A stretch of 59,010 nt of DNA from Symplocastrum torsivum CPER-KK1. GTDB taxonomy: Bacteria; Cyanobacteriota; Cyanobacteriia; Cyanobacteriales; Coleofasciculaceae. Location of the stretch: assembly GCA_019358875.1 (NCBI GenBank), contig JAHHIF010000048.1, forward strand, positions 1 through 59,010, written 5' to 3'. Made by a program: the position numbers and the translations under genes. Of the stretch, positions 8,949 through 18,916 are shown one piece after another; within the stretch, counting starts at the first letter, position 1, and each line of letters opens with the position of its first letter. The notes beneath the pieces are model-generated. The model did no database searches. It had not been told where the DNA came from and worked only from the letters and a program-made list of their open reading frames with translations.

Positions 8949-11900
8949 TTACCAAGGATTACCAATCATCGTGAAAGCCGACCAATAATATGGATGCTCA
9001 AGTGTTTGATCATCCAAGGCTGCCAATTCTGGCGGTAAGGGAACATCTGCGCCAGGAGTGCGGAGTTTACCCCCCTCCAAGCGCACCTCTTTTTTGAGCA
9101 TTGCTACTTGCGCTCGTCGGAGTGCTTCGGCTTTAATTGGGGCGCTCTTCAACTGCTCGTAAAACCCTGTCATTAGTCCCAATGTCCCTTGATCGCTGAC
9201 GTACCAGAGACTGGCTAGTGATGATTTGACTCCTGCTAGTACCGATAACCCCGCAAAGCCTAATTCTGCTTCCTCATTCCCCAAAGCTGAACGACAGGCA
9301 CTGAGAACCAATAGCTCTACTGCTGGGTTATTCCAGCCCAGTTGCCGCAGTTGATTGAGGCGCAGCTTGGTGTCCCATAGCTGGATATAGGAGTTACTTG
9401 GCGCACCTGGCTGAAAGTCGCCGTGGGTTGCTAGGTGGATAATACCAAATGGGTGTTGCTGCCGCGATCGCATCAAGTTTTCTAGAGTAAAAGCATCATT
9501 CAAGAAGGACTTACCCTGCCACAGTCGCTCTGCAATGGTTGACACTTCTATGGGTACAGCAGGTAAAGAAGGTTGGTCTGTAAATTTTTCGGCTCCCATT
9601 GCCAGTACTTGCGACTCTTTGATGTCCTTGTAGCGGGTATCAGTGAGGCTAAGACTTGGCATCAAACCAACACTGTAACGCTCAATTAGAAAGCCTTTTT
9701 CATCATGGAAGGCAGCAACAGGTAGGGAGCGCAAGCCAGTATCCAGGAGGAAGACGAGGTTTTGAATTTCTCGCGTTTGTAAGTCCGACTCTAAGGGGGC
9801 AACTAGCCATTGGTAAAGTTGTTTGGCTGAAGCGAGGTAGCCAGTCGGGCGTCTGAAGTTAGTGACTTGACCTCGAAAGTCTTGAGCAACCTTGAGGACT
9901 TGTGCGCGAGTCGCCCCTGCAACCCGCTTGCGAACAGGTGTTCCTTTAGCTGTTACCATCACCAATTCGAGTTGGTCGTTATCTTGCCGTAGAGGATTTT
10001 CTGGGCTTTGTGTTGACTGCTCTGATAAAGAGGCAATTGTCTGAGGCACAAATGTGACATAGAGTATTGCGGGTTTGATACCAGTGGCTTTCTCAATTTC
10101 GTTCAGAATTTCACGCGCCTCATCCAGGCTAGTGATTGGTGTCTGAGGAGACTGTCCGAAATATTGCTCGAACTGGCGCGTGAATGATTCCTCTAGTTGA
10201 GCCACAACCGAGTCAATTTCAAGGCGGGGTAGGTCGCTAATTAGGGGTAGTTTTTGTAAGGGAGTCTCTTCTGGAAGTGGATTATCTTGTGGATTATCTT
10301 GTGGGGTATCGGGTGGAGTATCTGGTGGAGTATCGGCTGGGGTATCTGGTGGAGTATCTGGTGGAGTATCTGGCGGCGTATCTGGTGGCAACGCACTTAC
10401 ATTGATGCTTACCTGTTGTGGCGCTGATAAGGAAACGCGATCGCTTGCAACAATACTAAACGGTGAGAGTTGACCCGTAGCATCCGGTGGCGGCGTATAG
10501 ATCAAAGTATCACCTGGCAAAATAATATCTCCTGGAGCTAGGGGTATACCATTTCTTGTGAGTGTTCCAGTTGCGATCGCATCGAGAACAATAGATGTGT
10601 TATCTCCATCGATATCAGCCACCAAAGCGTCTAAATCGGCAAAGGTGAAGCTAACGAACTGATTTTGTTGAACATCAGGTAGCTGTTGATTGACGGTTAG
10701 CGTCGGTTCAGTATTGACAAAAGTTATCTGAACTCCATCAACTCCCGGAGTAGCCCCCCGCGTATCTAAACCAGGAGTGGGAAATTCCTCTCCAACTGGT
10801 GCCGTTACCGTCCCTGTTGTAATTGCGCCAGCCGTCCCGTTGTTCGTTGCATCACCGATAGTAAACGGTACATTGTCTATTCCACCATCATGTTGAATCG
10901 TAACTGAACCGCCTTGAGTTCGTCCTCGAGTATTGATCGTGTTACCTGCTGTGGCTCCTGTTCCTTGAATAACTCCGTTACTTGTCAGGATGACATCCCC
11001 TCCTCTGGCGACTCCACCACCGATAACTCCACCACCAGTAAAGGTGTTGATTCCTTGAGCGTTGATACTGTCAAAGAGAATGTTACCTCCTGCTTCTAAG
11101 CGTACTTCACCTCCTTGAGCCGTTTGGCTAAAGTCACTGTTACCAGAAGTATTAATTACACCTGTGGAGATATTACCGCCTGCTTGTAAGGAAACATTAC
11201 CCCCCGTACCATTGAAGACGGAAAAACTATTGCCAAAAGTATTGATATCGCCAGTTTGAATATCACCTGTTGTAGCACTAATAGTTACCGAACCACCTGT
11301 TCGGATTGGAGTACCATATCCGGTAGTAACACCAACATTGATATCGCCGTCAACTATGACATTTCCTGGCACAGACGTTTCGTCAGTTGCGCTAAAAACC
11401 GTTGGGGGAAATCCAAATCCGGGAGAATCAGGAGGAACCTCAGCAAAGGTTGTACCTGGATAGTTAAAATTAGTTTCTTGTAGGACATCTAAGCCAGCTC
11501 GTAAAATGAGAGTTGGCTGTGTTCCTAAAGCGATCGCATCATCTGAGCAAGTGGATTGGCTAAGTAAGTAATCAGAATCACGTTGAGTATTACTTTTGAG
11601 TCGTGAACTAGCTTTAGCGGTACTCTTTTGCTGGGCAATATGCTGCACGGGTTTAATAGAACCAATCTGCCCACCACAAAAATTAGCAAGATTAAAATCC
11701 TCACCAGTAATAACAATATCTCCAGTAACAGTAATACTCCCTAACGTTTCTACCTTTAGGGAAACACCTGTATAGTTACCGAAAACAACATCCTCAGTCG
11801 AGCTAATAATAGGGTCAAAATAACTGACAAAATTACCACCACCACCACTCAAATTGAGAACAGAGAAACGACCACCGCTGGCATAATGTGCATCTCCAGA

Positions 11901-13892
11901 AATAATTCCATTACTAACTAGACTGAGGTCACCACCGCTAAGAAAGGCTTTTTGGGTAAGATGATTCAGCGCGAGGATATTGATGCCTTGATTTCCCTGA
12001 ATATAGAGATTTCCTCCTGCTTGGGTAAGAAAAGGATTAGCGATACTATCTCGCACAAATACCGTATCCTGTGCCAGCAGATTCATATCTCCACTGGTTA
12101 CTAAGTTGCTCTCAATTAAAGAAAGATTATTTTGAGCCGAGAGTGTTGCTGTTCCACTATTCAATTGATTGGTAACAACATCACCTACTTCTATCCCAAC
12201 CCCCGAACTTGTAAGTTGCGCCTGTCCTGAATCATTAACGGTTACACCCATCGCTAGATTAGCTGCATCACCTGTAAGCAATTGGGGCAACATCAACGGT
12301 GTAATAGATAAAAGATTACCCTCTCCATTCGTCGGCGGCTTCACCTCCAAACTGAGAATTTGCCCGTTTTGGCTCAGACGTAACCAACTGCTTCCCGGTA
12401 CAGAGGTGACAGTAATGTTCCCGGCTGGTGCTTGCAAGCTACCAGTACTAACAACTGTTCCCCCAATCAGCGCTAGATTCTCCCCAGAGGGAAGAGCTAA
12501 GTTGCCAGAGTTGACAATCACCCCAGCTTGAGAAGTGGCAAATCGAAACGCATTGGGAGTACCAACTAAGCTGCTGTAGTTATTGGTTCCAAGTGCCTTA
12601 AACCAACCGCCATCTAAGCCAATACCCGTAGCGGTTGTAGCCGTGAAAGAAGCTGGAACATTGAGCTGGGCGTTTGAGCCAAATACAATTCCTGCGGGAT
12701 TCATCAAGAAAAGGTTGGAATTACCGCCACTGACTTGAATCAAACCATTAATAATTGAGGCGTTACTACCCGTGACGCGCCCTAAGATATTCAAGATTGA
12801 TGGATTCGAGAGGAAGTTAGCCGTTTGCTCTGGGTTTAAACCGAATTGGCTAAAGCTATGGAATAGATTCTCTCCATTCCCAGAAAGCTCACCACCACTA
12901 ATGTTGTAGAGATTACCATTCGGTGTAACGAGTGTATTTGTGGCGCCGTCTGAGACAATTGGTTGAGCTGCAACAACTGAAGGCAAAAAGCACAAGGTAA
13001 ATGGCAAAAGGGATGAAGCAAGAGAGGAAACAGTTGCTCCAATCTTCTGCCCTTGAGAACTCACTCGTTTTTTATACCAAGCTCCAAAAGATATTACTCC
13101 CCCTGCTACCTTGGAAGCCTTACTATTACGCCGCCGTTGGTAAGCTTGCGCTATCGCTAGCTGTGCATCACGGGCTTGCTGGGTTTGCTGCTGATGGGAG
13201 ATGCTCTGAGGATGGGTACGGTAGTAGTAGAGGGGTTTATTAACGTGTTGTATCTCGGTAATCTCTGAAAGCCGCAGACACAGATCGTAGTCTTGGGCGC
13301 AGTCAAATAATTCGTTGAAGCCACCAACCTGTTCATAGACACTCCGTCGCATCAACCGGAAGTGGAACGTCATGAATTGATGCAACAGCCTGTCTTTGGA
13401 GTAAGGTACAAGGCAGCGATATCCATAGCTGACGATCGCATTTTGTTCGTCAATATCTAGGTAACTCGTGTAAACCATGCCCACGTTTGCTTCTCGTTCG
13501 AGTACTTGGGCTGTCTCTTCTAATGCTGTCGGTGCCAGTAAGTCGTCGCTGTCTACTAAGCCAATGTAGGTGCCACGAGTTTGTGCGATCGCTAACTTCA
13601 ACGCACGCCCTCGCCCTAGATGTTGAGCCACTATCACTCGCACCCGTCTATCTTGATTGGCATAGTGCTGGGCAATCTCTACGGAACGATCTGTCGAACC
13701 ATCGTCCCAAATCAGCAACTCAAAATCTTGCTTTGTCTGTGCAAGAACGCTTTCAATCGCAGCGCTGAGGAAACGTTCTCGGTTATAGGTAGTAATGACG
13801 ATAGAGATGGGTGCAGTCATGGCTGAGGAGAAGGGAGTAGCAAAGAGGATTTTGACTGGGTGTAATTTCACGTTGTCTGAAGCAAGCTTCAT
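8949..13892 (-). CDS. Fusion protein: GT2 glycosyltransferase - TPS haemagglutinin - CHAT protease
   Basis: One uninterrupted frame of 1647 codons. Residues about 28-250 are a family-2 glycosyltransferase (ISIVITTYNRERFL, ELLIWDDGSTDRS, and the DSDD metal-binding motif). A hydrophobic stretch at about 290-312 ends in AAQP and looks like an internal signal peptide. It is followed by a two-partner-secretion/filamentous-haemagglutinin domain (NLFHSFSQFGLNPEQTANF, NLFLMNPAGIVFG) and long beta-helix repeats. A PPDTPPDTP-type linker lies near 1167-1210. Residues about 1310-1647 are a CHAT caspase-like domain with HLATHGDF (His about 1490) and LVLSACRSALG (Cys about 1533). No TpsB exporter is nearby. 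ATG at 13820 (MTAPISIV) is an alternative start. Haemagglutinin-CHAT proteins are known in cyanobacteria; the added glycosyltransferase is unusual and could be a true fusion or a lost gene boundary. Confidence 0.8.
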   Translation of the reverse strand: MKLASDNVKLHPVKILFATPFSSAMTAPISIVITTYNRERFLSAAIESVLAQTKQDFELLIWDDGSTDRSVEIAQHYANQDRRVRVIVAQHLGRGRALKLAIAQTRGTYIGLVDSDDLLAPTALEETAQVLEREANVGMVYTSYLDIDEQNAIVSYGYRCLVPYSKDRLLHQFMTFHFRLMRRSVYEQVGGFNELFDCAQDYDLCLRLSEITEIQHVNKPLYYYRTHPQSISHQQQTQQARDAQLAIAQAYQRRRNSKASKVAGGVISFGAWYKKRVSSQGQKIGATVSSLASSLLPFTLCFLPSVVAAQPIVSDGATNTLVTPNGNLYNISGGELSGNGENLFHSFSQFGLNPEQTANFLSNPSILNILGRVTGSNASIINGLIQVSGGNSNLFLMNPAGIVFGSNAQLNVPASFTATTATGIGLDGGWFKALGTNNYSSLVGTPNAFRFATSQAGVIVNSGNLALPSGENLALIGGTVVSTGSLQAPAGNITVTSVPGSSWLRLSQNGQILSLEVKPPTNGEGNLLSITPLMLPQLLTGDAANLAMGVTVNDSGQAQLTSSGVGIEVGDVVTNQLNSGTATLSAQNNLSLIESNLVTSGDMNLLAQDTVFVRDSIANPFLTQAGGNLYIQGNQGINILALNHLTQKAFLSGGDLSLVSNGIISGDAHYASGGRFSVLNLSGGGGNFVSYFDPIISSTEDVVFGNYTGVSLKVETLGSITVTGDIVITGEDFNLANFCGGQIGSIKPVQHIAQQKSTAKASSRLKSNTQRDSDYLLSQSTCSDDAIALGTQPTLILRAGLDVLQETNFNYPGTTFAEVPPDSPGFGFPPTVFSATDETSVPGNVIVDGDINVGVTTGYGTPIRTGGSVTISATTGDIQTGDINTFGNSFSVFNGTGGNVSLQAGGNISTGVINTSGNSDFSQTAQGGEVRLEAGGNILFDSINAQGINTFTGGGVIGGGVARGGDVILTSNGVIQGTGATAGNTINTRGRTQGGSVTIQHDGGIDNVPFTIGDATNNGTAGAITTGTVTAPVGEEFPTPGLDTRGATPGVDGVQITFVNTEPTLTVNQQLPDVQQNQFVSFTFADLDALVADIDGDNTSIVLDAIATGTLTRNGIPLAPGDIILPGDTLIYTPPPDATGQLSPFSIVASDRVSLSAPQQVSINVSALPPDTPPDTPPDTPPDTPADTPPDTPPDTPQDNPQDNPLPEETPLQKLPLISDLPRLEIDSVVAQLEESFTRQFEQYFGQSPQTPITSLDEAREILNEIEKATGIKPAILYVTFVPQTIASLSEQSTQSPENPLRQDNDQLELVMVTAKGTPVRKRVAGATRAQVLKVAQDFRGQVTNFRRPTGYLASAKQLYQWLVAPLESDLQTREIQNLVFLLDTGLRSLPVAAFHDEKGFLIERYSVGLMPSLSLTDTRYKDIKESQVLAMGAEKFTDQPSLPAVPIEVSTIAERLWQGKSFLNDAFTLENLMRSRQQHPFGIIHLATHGDFQPGAPSNSYIQLWDTKLRLNQLRQLGWNNPAVELLVLSACRSALGNEEAELGFAGLSVLAGVKSSLASLWYVSDQGTLGLMTGFYEQLKSAPIKAEALRRAQVAMLKKEVRLEGGKLRTPGADVPLPPELAALDDQTLEHPYYWSAFTMIGNPW

Positions 13893-14111
13893 CCTTATCT
13901 TGGTCAGACAATGCCAGTGAGTGATTAGTCTTTTTAGTAAATCGTCACTTTCGCTACCGAGAGAATAAAGACAATAGAAGCACCTCAGCGTCTCGTCCTA
14001 AGCTCTTGGAGCTAGAAAACCCAAGTATCCCAGTAATAAACATAAAAGCTCTCTGCCTTCTGCCTTCCGCCTTCTGCCTTCTGTATCCCTGCACCAAACC
14101 GTCTTTTCCCA

Positions 14112-14160
14112 CAAAAATGCGAAGCCTGTCTGAGAGATATGAGACTCAGACAGGCGCTTC
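14112..14160 (-). terminator. Rho-independent terminator after the DUF2231 gene
   Basis: On the minus strand a stem GCCTGTCTGAG pairs with CTCAGACAGGC around a short loop and is followed by GCATTTTTG. It lies about 35 bases after the stop of the DUF2231 gene on the same strand. The region 13893-14111 between the two genes contains only CTTCTGCCTTC-type repeats near 14045-14085 and no gene. Confidence 0.65.
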
Positions 14161-14192
14161 AGTTGAGAATTAGAAATATTGCGAGTTATTAG

Positions 14193-14714
14193 CTAGGGTT
14201 GATCGCGATCGCCATAGCCAATTACAGCAATTTTATGGCGGTAAATCAGTTCCCCTCCAAACCAACCACCAATACCGAGAAGCGTCGCGACAACCACTGA
14301 GATTATCAACCCCGTATACAGGATATTCTCAGTGCGATCGCCTAGACGAAGCCCTAAGTTGATTGCTGTTAGCACCAGCGCTATAACGTTGGAATACATA
14401 TGCGCCCAACCTGCTGTGTGCTTCCGCACTCGACCAATTTTCATAAAGTCCATCATGCCGATCAGGGCGGCTACGAGGCCAGTTACTAATCCTCCTATGA
14501 GTAGCAAAAACGAACCTCTAGCCCAAAACGGGTCTCCTGTCAACCAATAGCCAATATCAAAGGCTGCTACTGTAACTAAAAGAGCAACTGGAAAAACAAC
14601 CATTGGAGGATGAAGAGGATGCCCAGCAATCGTTACTGTACTAGGCACGCCACTGTCGCGATATTCATTCTCGTCACTTTCGATTATTGGTGGGATATTT
14701 GGAGTCTGTGTCAT
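14193..14714 (-). CDS. DUF2231 integral membrane protein
   Basis: A protein of 173 residues with four hydrophobic helices. The DUF2231 signature is clear: GHPLHPPMVVFPVALL at the first helix, then WARGSFLLLIGGLVTGLVAA, GMMDFMKIGRVRKHTAGWAHM and a last helix before GWFGGELIYRH. ATG at 14714 is preferred over the upstream one at 14750 because AGAGGAAC precedes it. DUF2231 proteins are predicted haem-binding or redox-related membrane proteins, but the function is not established. It lies 72 bp after the neighbouring DUF2993 gene on the same strand and may be co-transcribed with it. Confidence 0.8.
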   Translation of the reverse strand: MTQTPNIPPIIESDENEYRDSGVPSTVTIAGHPLHPPMVVFPVALLVTVAAFDIGYWLTGDPFWARGSFLLLIGGLVTGLVAALIGMMDFMKIGRVRKHTAGWAHMYSNVIALVLTAINLGLRLGDRTENILYTGLIISVVVATLLGIGGWFGGELIYRHKIAVIGYGDRDQP

Positions 14715-14785
14715 GTTCCTCTCACTATTTTTAAGATTTTTATAGGTCAAAACCGCCTAGGGAGCGGTTTCAGGCAATTGAAAGC

Positions 14786-15529
14786 TTAGGCAGACGGAAA
14801 TTGCGTGACGTTCGCTTCGGCGTGCAAGGTGAGTTGACCAGCTTCTACATCAAGCTGATGAATCTGCAATGAGATACCTTCTATCTCAAAGTTGCGTAAG
14901 TTCAAGATTTCACTAGCTTTGCCCATCAAGGCTTGAGTAAGTTCTGGTGAAAGCTCTTTTCCCTCTGGGTAATGGATATCTTCCAGAGAGACACCACGCC
15001 CATCCGCATTGATATGAGGCGTTGTTGTAAAGGAAACGAGTTTTGTTTCACCCGTTTGACGCAGTAGAATCTCTGCATCCAAAGCGATTTTGCCATTCGC
15101 TAGCAGGTGACAATCTACCCGTTGCGTGTCTATGGTGACTGGCTTCCCCTCAACGTGGACATTGAGGTTACGCATGTGTTCACTCAGGAACTCGGAGTTG
15201 AAGGCGCGGTTGATGTCACTTTCCCTTAAAACAATATAAGCCTCACCCTTTGCAGGCTGAGTAAGTTGAATATTACCCATTAGGGCTTTCCATGGATTAA
15301 CAGCGATGGAGCTTATCTGCATTTCCATCTTTTCCATGCGGAGGTCTTCTTGCATCACCAAACCATTGCCGTCAATGGTGAGTGATTCCAGTTCTCCTTG
15401 AGCTAGCTTGCTTGGGTCAGTTTTGACTTGAACCTCTAACCGTTCTACTTCATCTAGCTGTGTTGATAAAGCCACTTCAGCAATTTTGTTGAGTGCCTGT
15501 TCACCAAGTCCTGCTTTCTCTTGCGTCAC
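14786..15529 (-). CDS. DUF2993 (LmeA-like) protein, copy 1
   Basis: A 247-residue protein starting at a GTG (15527-15529) after a GGAG. It begins GLGEQALNKIAEVALSTQLDEVE and continues with the VQVKTDPSKLAQGELESLTI block that defines cyanobacterial DUF2993 proteins. The rest is beta-rich, with IALDAEILLRQTGETK and LSPELTQALMGKASEIL near the C-terminus. There is no signal peptide or membrane segment. The family is related to LmeA of actinobacteria, a lipid-binding envelope protein. In cyanobacteria its role is unknown. Two further paralogues lie at 18917-19651 and 19765-20508. Confidence 0.8.
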   Translation of the reverse strand: MTQEKAGLGEQALNKIAEVALSTQLDEVERLEVQVKTDPSKLAQGELESLTIDGNGLVMQEDLRMEKMEMQISSIAVNPWKALMGNIQLTQPAKGEAYIVLRESDINRAFNSEFLSEHMRNLNVHVEGKPVTIDTQRVDCHLLANGKIALDAEILLRQTGETKLVSFTTTPHINADGRGVSLEDIHYPEGKELSPELTQALMGKASEILNLRNFEIEGISLQIHQLDVEAGQLTLHAEANVTQFPSA

Positions 15530-15758
15530 TGGCTAATCTCCTGCTGCCTTCATAAGGAGTACTCTAGCGGCAGTGATTAGCTAGTTGTATCTGCCTCATG
15601 GCATAAGGCATTAAGTTTGTAGCAGTTAGCGGTCAGCCATCAGCCATCAGCTTTTTTGTTTTCCTGAAATCTCTTGACAGTGGGGAACGGGGAATGAGTG
15701 AATTAGGCTTTCATTAGACCTCTTACAAAAGTCGATTTTTGCCCCCCTTAGATACCCT

Positions 15759-17780
15759 TCAATCACACCGCCAAATATTGATAATGCTGTCACCACAGCC
15801 ACTCACTAAAGTCTGCCCATCAGGGGTAAAGGCAACGGCATGAATCCAACTGGGATGCCCTCTGAGGGTACAAAATTCTTGCCCCGTATTCAGATCCCAC
15901 AACCTAATCGTCCTGTCATCGCTGCTACTAGCCAGCATCTGGCAAACTCCTAATCCTTGTTTCCTTTGAAGTTGGTCGCCTAACATAAACAGAATTGCCT
16001 CGGTTGTGCGATCGCCTCTAGAGAAGGCTAGTTCCTGAAGAGGTGTGTGTGTGCGATCGCCTCCGACACCTCGCACAGAGCGAACAGGACTAAAGGCAAG
16101 GGCATAAACGGATTGAGTGTGACCTTTAAGGGTGCAAAGTTCTCGCCTAATCCTCAGATCCCATAGCTTAATCGTTGCATCCTCGCCACCACTAGCAAGT
16201 ATGTGCCCGTCTGGGCTAAAGGCAACAGACTGAATCCAACTGCTATGCCCTTTGAAGGTGTGTAATAGTTTTCCCGTCCTCAGACTCCACAACAGGATCG
16301 TACCGTCATCACTACCACTCGCAACAATTTGCCCATCGGGACTAATAGCAACAGCCTGAACCCAACTGTTACGAGCTTTGATCGTCCGAATTTCCCGCCC
16401 TGTGTTCAGATTCCACAGCTTGATTGTTCCGCCACTGCTGAGGCTAGCGAGAACCTCTCGATTCGGACTGATGGCAACAGAATAAACACAGCCAGAATCT
16501 CCAGAAAACCAGTTACCAAGAGTAATCGTACCGAGTTGGCGCCCTGTCTTTAGCTGCCAGATTTTGATAGTCTTGTCATCACTGCCACTGGCAAGAATCT
16601 CTCCATCAGAACTGATCGCGACAGAATAAACGGCTTTAGTATGAGCCTTAAGCGTGAAAAGTTCTTCTCCTGTCACGAGATGCCATAGCTTAATCGTCTT
16701 GTCATCGCTGCCACTGGCAAGTAGTTGACCATCTGGGCTAATCGCGAGGGAGCGAATCGAGCCAGCATGACGCTCAAGACTATAAACGCATCTCCAGTTC
16801 GACATTTGCAGCGTTGAGGTCGGCGTAACTCTAGGGGATGCTGCTTGCGGTGACTGGACAGCAGACTTAGCGGTAAATCTTGGTGTTCTCGTTCCTAGGT
16901 TCGGTGGAGAATTCAGGGCGTGTAGAACCTCTGAGGCTGATTGATAGCGCTGACTCGTTGCCATCTTGACCATCTTGTCCAGCACTTGCCGCAAGTGACG
17001 GCTGATAGGATTGGTCAAATAATCCTGCCATACCCAGGTCGCTTCGCTAAACGAATAAAGGTCAAAGGGTTCAGCTTGGGTCAGTAAATGGAGGCAGGTA
17101 ACACCTAAACTGTACAAGTCACTAGAAAAAGCCGCTCTACCGCCAGCCTGTTCTGGCGCTGCATACCCAGCCGATCCAATTACGGTTCCTGTTCTGACGA
17201 GAGCCGTTCCGGTGGCATACTTAGCTGCTCCAAAATCAACCAGAACCAGTTGCCCATCGCCACGACAAATAATGTTTTCTGGCTTGAGATCCCGATGAAT
17301 GACGTTCTGAGCGTGGATGAATTCAATAACAGGGAGCAAACTGTTGAGTAAATCTCGAATCCGTCTTTCACTGAAAGCGCCTTCTGCTTGCAAGGCTTGG
17401 GCTAAGTTTTGCCCATCAATAAACTCCTGCACTAAATATTGGTGATTATCTTGCTCAAAATGCGCTAAAAATTGGGGAATTTGCGGGTGTTTCCCTAACA
17501 TCTCCAAGCGCACTGCTTCCTGCTCAAACAGTTCTGCTGATTTTTGAGTATTAGCGATACCTTGAGCTTGCGGAAAAAACTGCTTGATGACGCAGTAGGG
17601 TTTTGAGGGTTTGTCTTCATCGACAGCTAAGAAGGTTCTGCCAAAACCACCTTGTCCGATGAGTTTGAGGGGGCGATAACGGTTTTGCAGAAGCAACCTA
17701 GAGCCACAATTCTGGCAAAAGTTCTCCCCAACTGGGTTACTGCTGGCTCTCTGGCAATCGGGATTGAGGCAATAGCTCAT
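15759..17780 (-). CDS. Ser/Thr protein kinase with C-terminal WD40 repeats
   Basis: A 673-residue Hanks-type kinase. The N-terminus is a four-Cys zinc ribbon (MSYCLNPDCQ ... FCQNCGSRL). The kinase domain spans about 30-270, with GQGGFGRTF, VIHRDLKPEN near 162-169, DFGAAK and a GSAGYAAPEQ activation segment. After a Pro/Thr linker, WD40 repeats fill 338-673 and would form a propeller. I chose the ATG at 17780, which gives the usual MSYCLNP start; the TTG at 17801 is less likely. One repeat is split by a foreign stretch of about 48 codons (15944-16087). No membrane segment is seen. Cyanobacteria hold many such kinases; the substrate is unknown. Confidence 0.88.
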   Translation of the reverse strand: MSYCLNPDCQRASSNPVGENFCQNCGSRLLLQNRYRPLKLIGQGGFGRTFLAVDEDKPSKPYCVIKQFFPQAQGIANTQKSAELFEQEAVRLEMLGKHPQIPQFLAHFEQDNHQYLVQEFIDGQNLAQALQAEGAFSERRIRDLLNSLLPVIEFIHAQNVIHRDLKPENIICRGDGQLVLVDFGAAKYATGTALVRTGTVIGSAGYAAPEQAGGRAAFSSDLYSLGVTCLHLLTQAEPFDLYSFSEATWVWQDYLTNPISRHLRQVLDKMVKMATSQRYQSASEVLHALNSPPNLGTRTPRFTAKSAVQSPQAASPRVTPTSTLQMSNWRCVYSLERHAGSIRSLAISPDGQLLASGSDDKTIKLWHLVTGEELFTLKAHTKAVYSVAISSDGEILASGSDDKTIKIWQLKTGRQLGTITLGNWFSGDSGCVYSVAISPNREVLASLSSGGTIKLWNLNTGREIRTIKARNSWVQAVAISPDGQIVASGSDDGTILLWSLRTGKLLHTFKGHSSWIQSVAFSPDGHILASGGEDATIKLWDLRIRRELCTLKGHTQSVYALAFSPVRSVRGVGGDRTHTPLQELAFSRGDRTTEAILFMLGDQLQRKQGLGVCQMLASSSDDRTIRLWDLNTGQEFCTLRGHPSWIHAVAFTPDGQTLVSGCGDSIINIWRCD

Positions 17781-18024
17781 GTAGCCTAAGCAACTCGGCA
17801 ATCTATTTCTATTGTCTCCTGATAGAAGAGCGATCGCTTTTTAGGAGTGATTTGTCAAAGTACTCACTTTAAAACCTGTCAATTCCCATCGAGAAAACCC
17901 AGCCTCACCTAGACAATCCCACTCTCATAATTCTTAATATTTATATAACATCCTCTCATAATGGTATATTCCTCCCATTGATGAAACTCTGTTCAGTTAA
18001 GCACTTGTTATTTGAGGAAGATTG

Positions 18025-18765
18025 ATGAGCCGGATTAATGGGTTTGTCGGGCGTCGTAATTTCATGAAGTTTTTAGGTGTGGGGGGTGTTGGAATTGCAG
18101 CTAGTGCTGCTGGTAGTAGTTTCCTGTGGGATGCACAACAAGCTGTTGCTCAACAACCTGCTAGTACTCCTCAGCAAAAACCTCCATCTGTTAGCCCGGA
18201 TGAAGCGATGAAACGATTGATGGAAGGAAACAAACGCTTCGTTGATGAAAAGCGCCAAATCCCAAATCAATCCCGCTTGCGTTTGCAAGAAACTGCTGTT
18301 GCTCAATATCCGTTTGCCTCTATCCTTGGTTGTGCGGATTCGAGGGTTCCGGCGGAAATTGTCTTCGATCAAGGACTTGGCGATTTATTTGTTGTTCGCG
18401 TAGCAGGAAATGTTGCCAGTCAAACAGCAATAGGCAGCCTGGAATTCTCAACAGCCGTATTAGGTTCTCAGCTAATCATCGTTCTAGGTCACAGCCGTTG
18501 TGGTGCCGTGTCGGCTGCGATCGCAGATGACCCACTCCCCGGAAGAATAGGCGTTTTTGTTGAGGAAATCAAACCCGCTGTAGAAAGAGTCCGATTCAAA
18601 ACCGGCGATATTGAAGAAAATGCAGTCACCGCTAATGTACAGTATCAGGCTGCACAGTTAGCAGAAAGCTCAACAATCTTAGCTGGACTGATTCGGGACA
18701 GCAAACTAAAAATTGTTGGTGGTCGTTACGATCTGGCGACTGGACAAGTAACTATTGTTACCTAA
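18025..18765 (+). CDS. Beta-class carbonic anhydrase with Tat signal
   Basis: A 246-residue beta-carbonic anhydrase, which interconverts CO2 and bicarbonate. The N-terminus carries a twin-arginine signal (GRRNFMKFLG, then a hydrophobic GVGIAASAAGSSFL and AQQ), so it should be exported to the periplasm or thylakoid lumen. The zinc and catalytic residues are present: Cys103-Asp105-Arg107 in GCADSRVPAE, and His156 and Cys159 in GHSRCGAV. The start is the ATG at 18025 with GAGGAAG upstream; the TTG just before it is less likely. It resembles the extracytoplasmic EcaB-type enzymes of cyanobacteria. A hairpin follows the stop codon. Confidence 0.9.
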   Translation: MSRINGFVGRRNFMKFLGVGGVGIAASAAGSSFLWDAQQAVAQQPASTPQQKPPSVSPDEAMKRLMEGNKRFVDEKRQIPNQSRLRLQETAVAQYPFASILGCADSRVPAEIVFDQGLGDLFVVRVAGNVASQTAIGSLEFSTAVLGSQLIIVLGHSRCGAVSAAIADDPLPGRIGVFVEEIKPAVERVRFKTGDIEENAVTANVQYQAAQLAESSTILAGLIRDSKLKIVGGRYDLATGQVTIVT

Positions 18766-18776
18766 TTCAAGCGAGA

Positions 18777-18798
18777 GGAGAGGGATTTATCCCTCTCC
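18777..18798 (+). terminator. Perfect hairpin after the carbonic anhydrase gene
   Basis: GGAGAGGGAT and ATCCCTCTCC form a 10-bp stem with a two-base loop, 11 bases after the stop codon. There is no T-run behind it, so it may stabilise or weakly terminate the transcript. The bases up to the next gene hold CTTCAGCCTTCAGCCC-type repeats. Confidence 0.45.
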
Positions 18799-18916
18799 CC
18801 TACTACATAACACCTATTTTCAAGTTAGAAACCATGAGGCGAAAGCTCACGAACGCTTGGATGAAAATCCTTATTCCTTCAGCCTTCAGCCCTCAGCCTT
18901 CTCCCTTATTTTCAGA

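Noticed and set aside
18777..18798. Hairpin as a certain Rho-independent terminator
   Set aside because: Stem is perfect but no T-run follows, so it was listed with low confidence only.
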